Assembly: GCA_021324815.1 (NCBI GenBank)
Contig: JAJPIJ010000046.1
Span: 62,001 to 126,000 of the forward strand
Direction: 5' to 3'
DNA from: Gammaproteobacteria bacterium
Lineage (GTDB): Bacteria; Pseudomonadota; Gammaproteobacteria; JAJPIJ01
Length of the DNA: 64,000 nt
Shown: positions 44,036 through 52,200 of the stretch, one piece after another
Position numbering within the stretch: position 1 is the stretch's first letter
Layout: the number at the start of each line of letters is the position of its first letter
Program-made: the position numbers and the translations under genes
The notes under the pieces: generated by a model
What the model was told of the DNA's origin: nothing
Database searches by the model: none
What the model saw: the letters and a program-made list of their open reading frames with translations, nothing else

Positions 44036-44794
44036 TCAACCGCCGGCGGGTTTGTCAGTGGCTTGCAGCAGCGGCTTCAGCAGATCGATGGGCAGCGGGA
44101 AGGCGATGACGGAACTCCGCTCGCCGGCGATTTCGGTGAGCGTCTGCAGGAAGCGCAACTGCATGCTCTGCGGATTTTTCGCCAGCGTCTGCGCCGCCTG
44201 CAGCAGTTTTTCGGAGGCCTGCAACTCCCCCTCGGCGTGGATGACCTTGGCGCGCCGCTCGCGCTCGGCCTCGGCCTGTCTGGCGATGGCGCGGACCATG
44301 CTCTCGTTCAGATCGACGTGCTTGATCTCGACGTTGCTGACCTTGATGCCCCAGGCCGACGTCTGCTCATCGAGGATCTTCTGAATGTCGGCATTCAGCC
44401 GATCACGTTCGGCCAGCATCTCGTCCAGTTCATGCTGGCCGAGCACCGAGCGCAGCGTGGTCTGCGCCAGCTGGCTGGTGGCGGCGTGAAAGTTCTCCAC
44501 CTGGATGATCGCCTTCTCCGGGTCCATCACGCGGAAATAAATGACGGCGTTGACCTTCACCGAGACGTTGTCCCGGGAGATCACATCCTGCGTCGGCACG
44601 TCCATGACGACGGTGCGCAGATCCACGCGCACCATCTTTTGGATTCCCGGGATGAGGATGATCAGCCCCGGACCCTTGATCGCCTGATAGCGTCCCAGAA
44701 AGAACACCACGCCGCGTTCGTATTCGATCAGCACATTCAGCACCGTCCACAGGATCAGGAGCGCCAGAACAACCAGAATGGTCATGAAAGTCAT
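44036..44794 (-). CDS. Slipin (stomatin-like SPFH protein)
   Basis: A 252-aa SPFH-domain protein. One N-terminal membrane helix (about residues 4-22) is followed by [20 protein letters not shown] and the SPFH core ([20 protein letters not shown]). A helical coil ([19 protein letters not shown]) follows. Such proteins form ring assemblies at the membrane. It lies 1 base after nfeD; NfeD and stomatin-like proteins are a well-known conserved pair, in which the NfeD protease may cleave the slipin. Confidence 0.92.
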   Translation of the reverse strand: MTFMTILVVLALLILWTVLNVLIEYERGVVFFLGRYQAIKGPGLIILIPGIQKMVRVDLRTVVMDVPTQDVISRDNVSVKVNAVIYFRVMDPEKAIIQVENFHAATSQLAQTTLRSVLGQHELDEMLAERDRLNADIQKILDEQTSAWGIKVSNVEIKHVDLNESMVRAIARQAEAERERRAKVIHAEGELQASEKLLQAAQTLAKNPQSMQLRFLQTLTEIAGERSSVIAFPLPIDLLKPLLQATDKPAGG

Positions 44795-44795
44795 G

Positions 44796-46202
44796 TCATT
44801 TCTCCTCGTTTACCGCCTCCACATTCAGGGTCAGGCCGTCGAGCGCGGTGACGCGCACCTTCTGCCCCGTCTTCAACGCCACCGGCGAGTGCGCGCGCCA
44901 GACCTCGCCCCGCGCCCGCACGCGACCGACGCCCTCGAAATCCTCCAGCACCTCCCCCAGGCTGCCGATCATCGCCTCGGCTCCGCTCACCGACCGGCGG
45001 CGATGGAACTTCACGGCCAGGCCGGCGACGCCCATGAAAAATGCAGCGCTCAGGAGCGCGAAGCCGCCGATCAGTGGCAGTGATATGCGGTAGGCCTCGC
45101 CGCCCGCGTCGAAGAGGATGAATGAGCCGATCAAAAAGGCGGTGACGCCGCCCACGCCGAGCGCGCCGAAGCTCGGCACGAACATTTCGGCGATCATGAA
45201 GGCGATGCCGATCAGCATCAACGCCAGCCCCGCATAGTTCACCGGCAGCACGTTGAGCGCGTAAAGCGCCAGCAGCAGGCTGATCGCGCCGGCCACGCCC
45301 GGCAGGACGTGGCCGGGATTGGCCAGCTCGAAGAACAAACCGTAAAAGCCGAGCAGCAGGAGCATGTAGGCGATATTCGGGTGGGTGATCGCGGCGAGCA
45401 GCCGGTCATGCCAGTCGGGTTCGACGGTTTCGATGACGGCATCCTTGAGATCAAGCCGGCGCGATTGTCCGCTGACCCGGACCTCGCGGCCGTCGAGCGC
45501 GGTGAGCAGCGAATGGAGATCGGATGCAATCAGATCGATTACATTCCGCTCCAGGGCCTCTTTGGCCGGCAGACTGGCCCCTGTGCGCACCGCCTGCTCC
45601 GCCCAGTCGACGTTGCGGCCGCGCATCTGCGCCAGGCCGCGCAGATAGGCCACGGCGTCGTTGACCACTTTTCTGCCCATGGCGTTTGCCGGCGCCGCCG
45701 CCGGCTCGTCCTGAACGCCGGGCCCAGGTTTCCCGGCCTCGCCGCCGCCGGCCTTCTCCTTTTTCTCATCGTTGCCGTCGCGGCTGCCGGCGGGTGGTTT
45801 GAAAATCGGGAGTTCGCCCAGCGGCACGGGCGTCGCCGCGCCGAGGTTGGTGGCCGGCGCCATCGCGGCGACATGGGCGGCGTAGGTGATGTAGGTGCCG
45901 GCGCTGGCGGCGCGCGCCCCCTCAGGCGCCACGTACACGGCCACCGGCACCGGCGAGGCGATGATGTCCTGCACGATCTCGCGCATCGATTCGTCCAGCC
46001 CGCCGGGCGTGTCCAGTTCGATGACGACCAGCGCCGCATCTTCCCGAGCGGCGCGATCAAGGTTGCGATGCACGTAATCGCTGACCGCCGGGCCGATGGC
46101 CTGGCGTACCTGGAGCACCATGACACTCCCGCGTTCATCGCCCCCGACGGCGGCGGACGTGAGCAGAAGCGCGGGCAGCATACCAATCCACCACCACATC
46201 AA
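44796..46202 (-). CDS. NfeD family membrane serine protease (ClpP-class)
   Basis: A 468-aa protein with a signal peptide. The N-terminal ClpP-like protease domain has the Ser/Lys dyad, S100 in [13 protein letters not shown] and K178 in [10 protein letters not shown]. Between them is a charged Gly/Glu/Lys-rich insert of about 40 residues (133-175). Four or more transmembrane helices follow (about 285-400). A C-terminal NfeD OB-fold domain ends [19 protein letters not shown] and onward. It is the leading gene of nfeD-slipin; the left direct repeat lies just upstream. Confidence 0.91.
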   Translation of the reverse strand: MMWWWIGMLPALLLTSAAVGGDERGSVMVLQVRQAIGPAVSDYVHRNLDRAAREDAALVVIELDTPGGLDESMREIVQDIIASPVPVAVYVAPEGARAASAGTYITYAAHVAAMAPATNLGAATPVPLGELPIFKPPAGSRDGNDEKKEKAGGGEAGKPGPGVQDEPAAAPANAMGRKVVNDAVAYLRGLAQMRGRNVDWAEQAVRTGASLPAKEALERNVIDLIASDLHSLLTALDGREVRVSGQSRRLDLKDAVIETVEPDWHDRLLAAITHPNIAYMLLLLGFYGLFFELANPGHVLPGVAGAISLLLALYALNVLPVNYAGLALMLIGIAFMIAEMFVPSFGALGVGGVTAFLIGSFILFDAGGEAYRISLPLIGGFALLSAAFFMGVAGLAVKFHRRRSVSGAEAMIGSLGEVLEDFEGVGRVRARGEVWRAHSPVALKTGQKVRVTALDGLTLNVEAVNEEK

Positions 46203-46233
46203 CGGCCTCCCGAGCCCCCATGACGGAGCTCAC

Positions 46234-46279
46234 TGATGAAAGCATAGTACAAACGGAGTGGCGGAGAGGGTGCTCATGC
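46234..46279. repeat. Left direct repeat flanking the CRISPR-Cas locus
   Basis: TGATGAAAGCATAGTACAA at 46234-46252, then 18 bases, then TGCTCATGC at 46271-46279. The same two blocks, 18/19 and 9/9 identical, occur at 54422-54466 with a 17-base spacer. On the minus strand this copy lies about 32-77 bases upstream of nfeD and could be its promoter. Confidence 0.85.
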
Positions 46280-46464
46280 TCCGGGCTGGGCGTGAACCAC
46301 CTCAAGGGGAAGGCACTTTGCCGGACTCTAAAGAATTTCTTGTCGGCACGCGACCACCATCGGAAAGCCTGATGTTACTTGGTCGCCCGTAGGTTATTGA
46401 CCTTTTAGTGTTTTTTAAGTTGAGAGTTGTTCAAGCACATTCCACAGTGTGCCTGTAGGGGGGA
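46280..46464. other. AT-rich flank of the array
   Basis: No gene. The right part (about 46394-46440) is AT-rich with TTGACC and runs of T and looks like a CRISPR leader, which would put transcription on the plus strand. This conflicts with the edge mutation in the first repeat (see array). I cannot decide between leader and trailer. Confidence 0.4.
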
Positions 46465-46857
46465 TTGCCTCACGATTCCCGCAGTCGCGGCGACTGCGGC
46501 GCCCTCAATGCCGGTGCGCTCATACCGCCAGCTGCTGCCGCCTCACGATTCCCGCAGTCGCGGCGACTGCGGCCCCTTTGTGAATGATTGACCCCAAAGC
46601 TACGGTTTCCGCCTCACGATTCCCGCAGTCGCGGCGACTGCGGCTGAAGCTGAAGCCGTTGCTCACGCTGACCGAAGTGCCGCCTCACGATTCCCGCAGT
46701 CGCGGCGACTGCGGCTATAGTGCTTTTAGCACTTCTATCCATTGCCAACTTCCGCCTCACGATTCCCGCAGTCGCGGCGACTGCGGCGCCCGCGCGGTAA
46801 AAATTCTCGCCATGCAGGTTGCCGCCTCACGATTCCCGCAGTCGCGGCGACTGCGGC
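46465..46857. CRISPR. CRISPR array: six 36-bp repeats, five spacers
   Basis: Repeats are at 46465-46500, 46538-46573, 46609-46644, 46680-46715, 46752-46787 and 46822-46857. Spacers are 37, 35, 35, 36 and 34 bases. On the plus strand the repeat begins CCGCCTCACGATT and ends GGCGACTGCGGC. It contains a perfect hairpin: CCGCAGTCG and CGACTGCGG separated by CGG. Repeats 2-6 are identical; repeat 1 differs only in its first two bases (TT for CC). That pattern suits a leader-distal terminal repeat and so transcription on the minus strand, the cas strand. Confidence 0.97.
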
Positions 46858-46984
46858 CCCCCCCCTCCCAAACACCTTAAGAATCCAACGCCTGCCGCTG
46901 CATGTTGCGAGCACAAGGCGAGATGAGACGGGGGGACACTAGAGAACCGGAAGACGGTGGTCGCCATTCACCTGTTTCTCCAGG

Positions 46985-47095
46985 CAAAATCGAAGTGCGA
47001 GCGTCCATGAGGTTTTGGGCCAGCACTTCCGCACTCGCAACGTCGCCGCATTGTTATAGAGCGCAGTCGTCGCGACTGCGGGAATCATGCCAACC
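46985..47095. ncRNA. Candidate tracrRNA with CRISPR anti-repeat
   Basis: In the 319 bases between array and cas2, the plus strand at 47062-47089 matches the reverse complement of the repeat at 26 of 28 positions (differences at 47070 and 47087). Eleven of these lie outside the palindromic part, so orientation is clear. A second hairpin, GAAGTGC (46992-46998) with GCACTTC (47023-47029), lies beside it. Array transcripts and an anti-repeat transcript from the same strand would pair. Type V-B systems need a tracrRNA, so this is expected. Strand and ends are not known. Confidence 0.75.
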
Positions 47096-47176
47096 CAATG
47101 GCGGAGGGTTGATGGTCGGTGGCCTGTGGCCAAAAAATCAGGCTAATACTTTGGGCAGGAAGTTTCAAGTTCAGAA

Positions 47177-47467
47177 TCAGATGATGGTCACCCGTGAACG
47201 CACTTCGTAGGGCAACCCCATTGCGTCGATAATCAGGCTGGCATCACTGCTGTTCGGGCCGAGCGAAACAAATAACACCTGATCCTCGTCGTGGTTAATC
47301 AAATCCCAAAGCTCGGCCTTCAGCTTCGCCAGGCGGAGGTCATCCAGCGGACATTCAAAGACCGAGTATTGCAGGCGCACGCCAAAACCCTCCAGTGAAC
47401 GCGCCACCCGCCGCAGCCGTTTCGGGTCGCTGATGTCGTAACTCACAAGGTAGCGAATCCGGCTCAT
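47177..47467 (-). CDS. cas2: CRISPR-associated endoribonuclease/integrase subunit Cas2
   Basis: Cas2 (96 aa) is the ferredoxin-fold partner of Cas1 in spacer acquisition. It begins MSRIRYLVSYDISDPKRLRR with the conserved Asp in YDISD, continues LQYSVFECPLDDLRLAKLKA and EDQVLFVSLG, and ends SRVTII. The ATG overlaps the stop of cas4-cas1 by 4 bases (ATGA), so I take it and not the in-frame ATG 17 codons upstream. Last gene of the operon. Confidence 0.95.
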   Translation of the reverse strand: MSRIRYLVSYDISDPKRLRRVARSLEGFGVRLQYSVFECPLDDLRLAKLKAELWDLINHDEDQVLFVSLGPNSSDASLIIDAMGLPYEVRSRVTII

Positions 47468-49267
47468 CGCGTGGTAAATCCGTGATAGGTCAATGCTTCT
47501 CCGCGCACAAAACGCCACAACTGCCGCGCCTGTACTTCAAGCATCCGGCGATAAGCCATCTTGTAGCTAAACTCGGGGTGGCTGACCTCCGTATCCAGCC
47601 GCCGAAACCATGCCTCCCAGAACGGCCGCCGGCCTTTTTCTGTCAGGAAAGTCCCATTCGCGCTCTTGATGAAATCCTCGGGGCCAAGTTCACCACGATT
47701 AATGAGGCTGATGGCGACGCTGTCGGCGATGAGGGGTCGAAATTCCTCCATCAAATCCAGCGCCAGTGCGGGGCGGCCATAACGCGGCTGGTGCATGAAC
47801 CCTAGAAATGGATCAAGCCCCACTGTATGGCAGACGCCGGTCAGTTCCTTTGCCAACATCGAATAACCGAGAGAGAGCAGCGCGTTCACGGGATCGCGCG
47901 GCGGACGGCGGTTGCGCCCGCGCCAGTCAAACTTCCAGTCAGCCCTTTGTTTCAGCATGGCTTCAAACTGCTCAAAATAGAGTGCCGCGGCGCCGCCCTC
48001 AAAACCAATCAATTCCGTAATGTCTCCCGCTGATTCCGTGGCGTCACGGAAACCAGCCATCAAACTCAGGACGCGATCCGATGCATCACTGTTACGCATG
48101 AGCAAGACGCGCTGGTTATGGATTTTGGCGCGGATTACTTCGCGGGCCAATTGCAGCCGCAAGCCGGGCAGCTCAAACAGCCGATATTGCCCGCGTCGTG
48201 CGTCCACCCCGCTGGCGGGCAGGCCGCAGAGCATTCCAAGAAAGCGCCCCGCCGGCGAAAAATAGGCAACCTCAATGCCCAATTCCAGACACGTCTCCAT
48301 GGCCTGGGCCGTCAGTTGAATTGCACCATAGCAATAGATCGCCCGCACCTGCTGGCCGGGAATTTTACGCACGCTTTCGCCTTTGACGCTGACGATCAAT
48401 TCGTCGCCGCGCTGGCCGATTTGCGCGCCGGGCGTTTGTACCACCAGCACTTCGCCCTCATCCCCACCGGGGCGTGGTGGCTGCAATGTGGGTTCTTTAC
48501 CCGTGGATTCCGCGGCAAAATCCAAGGCTTCCAAAATCCGGTCGCTAACTGCATCTTCAGGTTCTTCAGCAAATTCGAACCGTAGCTGGCCCTCTGGCTC
48601 GACATTCATGCGCCGTTTTGCCCACCAGAGTGATTCGTTGGGCAGGCATATGGGGTAGGCGGAGCAATAAAGACAACGCGCGTCATTCTTCAGCGGAGGA
48701 GGACATTTCCCGCTGGCGGCAACTGCCCGTGCTTCCTCGATGGATTTGCGGACTTTGTCGAACAGCTCCTCAGTGAATTCTACCGGCACACGTCGCTTGT
48801 CTGCTGCGTAATAAATCCAGCCGCGCACGGCATTGATCCCATGCTCACGCAATAGCAGTTCGTAGGCGGCGACCTGCACAGCGTCTGGTTCTTTCGCCAC
48901 GCGGCCGCCTTCGTTATCACGGCGGGCGGAGCCTTTTTTGTAGTCAATGATTTCCGCGCCATCCGGCCCCCCCCTCGACCACATCCACGACGCCGACCAG
49001 ACCGAGCGATTCGCTTTCCAGGCGCAGGCTGCGGAGCTTCGACCCTTCCGGCAAACCAAGTTCCCTGGGATCATCCAGTTTGGAAGGCGCGTCCACGTTG
49101 CGATGAACATGGCTGCCGGCCACCGTGTCGGCGTTTTCCTGAAAAATGTTTTCGACCCATTGGAAATAAAACAGCCGTGGGCAATAGACGAAATTGTTGA
49201 GCCGGCGCACGGGCATTGGCGGCTGGGGCTCCAGTGTGCCGCTGACTTGAAGCGGGGCGTCGCTCAT
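47464..49267 (-). CDS. cas4-cas1: Cas4-Cas1 fusion, interrupted by a one-base frameshift
   Basis: The Cas4 part (about residues 1-200) begins MSDAPLQVSGTLEPQPPMPV. It has the N-terminal cysteine in VYCPRLFYFQW, the nuclease core GVVDVVE...EIIDYKKGS, and the C-terminal cysteine cluster CLYCSAYPIC that completes a 4Fe-4S site. The Cas1 part (about 225-600) has the catalytic acids and histidine in IGFEGGAAALYFEQ, FLGFMHQPRYGR and LDLMEEFRPLIAD. The frame breaks in a run of eight G (plus strand C, 48967-48974), within the Cas4 active-site region. Removing one base gives a single 600-codon frame. Cas4-Cas1 fusions are known from type V-B and type I-G (formerly I-U). ATG 49267 is 6 bases after the effector stop. 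Confidence 0.92.
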
Positions 49268-49273
49268 GGAGGC

Positions 49274-52200
49274 TCAAGTTCTCCTGCTCCACTCCTCTGG
49301 CGGCTCAATTCCCCATGCCTTCAATCGCGCGGCATTGATGGCCATGCAGTGCCGCCAAGCTTCTTGGCTCACGTAGCCCCAAAGAGCTTTGCCAACGACC
49401 AGATGCTTGGGTTGCGGCACGCTAGTAGGTCCGCCTTTCAACGCGGCGGCGTGGTCGTGGATCCATGTGTGCAAATTGGCGATGTCAGCGAAAAAGTTCG
49501 GGTGACGGCTGTCACTTGCCTTGGGCACGCTCTTGACCGCTTGCTGCCGCAAGCGGCGCTTTTCCGCTTCGTCTGCGGCCTGCTTAGACTGTTTCATCGC
49601 TTCGTCCGCTGTCAGGATTCGGATCTGAATGCGACTCTCCTTGGATTGTTCGCCGAACTTTCGCTTCTCCCTCTCGCTGACAAAGAACGTGTCCGGCTTG
49701 ATGTCCTCCACGGGGATGACGGCAGCCTGGGTGGCTGCTTTTTTGCCCCGTCCGCGTCTTGGCTGGTGACTCGATAACATTTCCGGTTTCCGCTCGGAGC
49801 GAAGTCGCGAATGGATGCTCCAAACGCGCGGGTCGGCCACGGCGCGTAAGCCGAGGTTCACGGCAGCATTGATGTCGGCGTGAATCAGCTTCGGCTCCTT
49901 TTGTTGATTTTCCTCAAGCATGACCGGCTCAAATCGAACGATTGGCTCGCCTTTAGTCCGTCGCTCGTGCCCGGCTAAAAGCCTGCTGATTGGTATGAAG
50001 ATGCTGCCGCCCGCGTCGGGCGCGAGCAATGTGCGCGCGGGCAAGCCTTTGGATTTGGCATCGTCATTGGCGCTTTTCACCTGCTCAAAAAAGAGTTCCC
50101 ACTGCTTGCGTCGTTTTTCCTGTTCCGTCCGTTCCTCTTTCCTTTCCTCCGGCTTGCAAACGCGCCATCGCCATTTCGGCTCTTGCATTGGATCGCCGGA
50201 AAGCTCCGTGGCGCGGAAACCGGCGACGCCGGTTCGCGAGCAGAAGCGCGACGAGTAGGCGGCGGGTGTCTCGACCAACGGCAAACCAAATGGCTCGCAC
50301 ATCTGCTTGAGCTTGTCGCGGATAGCCCGGTGACACCATTTCATCAGGCGGCTGTTCTCCCGCGGCGCGCGACCCTGGCTGGTGCGGTAGCGGCTGAGGT
50401 CTTCGATGACGATGAAATCAACAATGCCGCACCACTGGTTGCCTTTCTGGGGAGTGACGGGCTGGCCCTTGATATCCGCCTTCACGTATTCGCCGTGGGT
50501 GTCTTTAGCTTGGCGCAATTGGGCCTCGGCGTGGTCTTTCGGCTCGGTCGGCTTCTCGAGCGTCAAACCGAGCGCCTGCGTCAGAATCATGTGGGCCGTC
50601 TGATTCCGGCGCTGCTCCTTGATTTCGTCCAGTTTGCCGAGAATCGTCGGGCACGGATCGGGAATGCTTTCATCGCGAGAGGCTTTCGGCGCGCAGCCAA
50701 TGTCGCGCCGCAACATTTGGTTGAGCGACTGGCAGCGTTTCCGCAGTTCCTCAAATTGCTCGATGCGTTCGATGGAAAGCCCGCGCTGGCCGGCGAGCCA
50801 CTTTTCCTCCTCTGTCAGCCCGTCGCGTTCATCGGCTGATCGCAGAGTAAAATCCAGCAGGTGACAATCCGGCCTGTCCGGGTGCTTTCGCCAGACCAGC
50901 CGCCCGCGTCGAGAGCGGTAGATACGGTTTGCAATCGTTTCCAACCAGTCTGGCAGCTTTTCGACCAGCGACTTCAACTGCGTTTTCAACGCCTGCACGA
51001 TTTCCGGATGCTGCTCCGGTTCTTCTTCCGCTTTGTCCAGCTGCGTGTTCCTGGCCTTGGCTTTTTCGTGAGCGTCCTTGTTCAACCATTCGTGCGGATC
51101 GCTTTCAGCGATTTCCTTAATGGCGATGCGGCGGCGCTTCGCCTGATCCTCGCGCTTGACCTCATCCTGCGGATCGAGAAACCAAATCCAGCGGTGAAGT
51201 TTGCTGGCGAAGGACTGCGCGCGGCGGAGGGCGATGAGCAGCTTCGTATTCTGATCCGGGAACGAGACCCGTTCTGACAGTGTCGCTGCATCCCTGATGC
51301 TGTCATCCAGCAATTCGAGTTGGTGGAACTCCTTGAGCAAATCCAATGTCTGCTGGCTCTCGGCCTTCGTTGCGTTTCGACCGGCGGACCCGGAAAGCTC
51401 CCGGCGGAAATCCTCGCTGCCGGGCACGGGTTTTCCGTCCTTGAAGTCCGGGCGATAGACCTTGGCATCTTCGCCGGGCAATCGTAGCAAGCCGGTCGTG
51501 AGCACCCGCGCATACCAGTCGCGGCGTTCTCCATTGTGCTCGGTTCTGCCGATGAAGCGCGCGTTCTTCCGCTCGTCGTCCGACAGGCAGCAACTCACTT
51601 CGATGATGGCGTAAGCGCCGGCCTGTTTCTGCCCAAGGTCAACCGAGAGAAGACGGAATGATTTGAGGTCAGGATCGGCGAACCACTGGCGGGGGAATTC
51701 CTTATTCCCTTGCACTTTCGACCAGTCTTCGTGAGGCCACCGCAGCGTCGAATCGTGGTCGTCGCCGTTCCAGTTGAACTGCATCGCCCACGGCCATTTC
51801 TCGCGTCCCATTTCCTCCCGCACATGAGCGATGAACCTGTCCTCCTTCGGCGTGAGTACGAAGTTCAGCAGCAGTCGGTCGGGTTGGTCATTGCGGCTGC
51901 CCGGCTTCCAGTCTGGCATCAGCGAAACGGCGTGCTTCTTGAAGTCGTGCAAATCGTCGTCGGGAATTCCGAGCGCCCGCATCAGCGGCTGCGCCCAGTT
52001 CGCGGACTGCAAATCCTCGTTCTCAGACAGCGCGCGCGCCTCATCCCGCAAGAGCCGCGGCGCGGTGTAGTGAATGCGAACCTCCGCCGGGCGATAGAGC
52101 ACACCAGCGTTGTCGCCGCACTTCACGGCAATTTGCGTGGTGAAGGAAAGGCCGTCGGGGCTGGCCTCGTGCGCGAAGCCGCCTTGCGACGCGCCTTTGA

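Noticed and set aside
43909..44109. Small frame between the ACT protein and slipin on the plus strand
   Set aside because: It runs into the 3' part of slipin on the opposite strand, has no good ribosome-binding site and no family similarity.
46584..46880. Open frame running through the CRISPR array
   Set aside because: It only translates the repeats (a recurring ASRFPQSRRL) and spacers; the repeat-spacer structure explains it fully.
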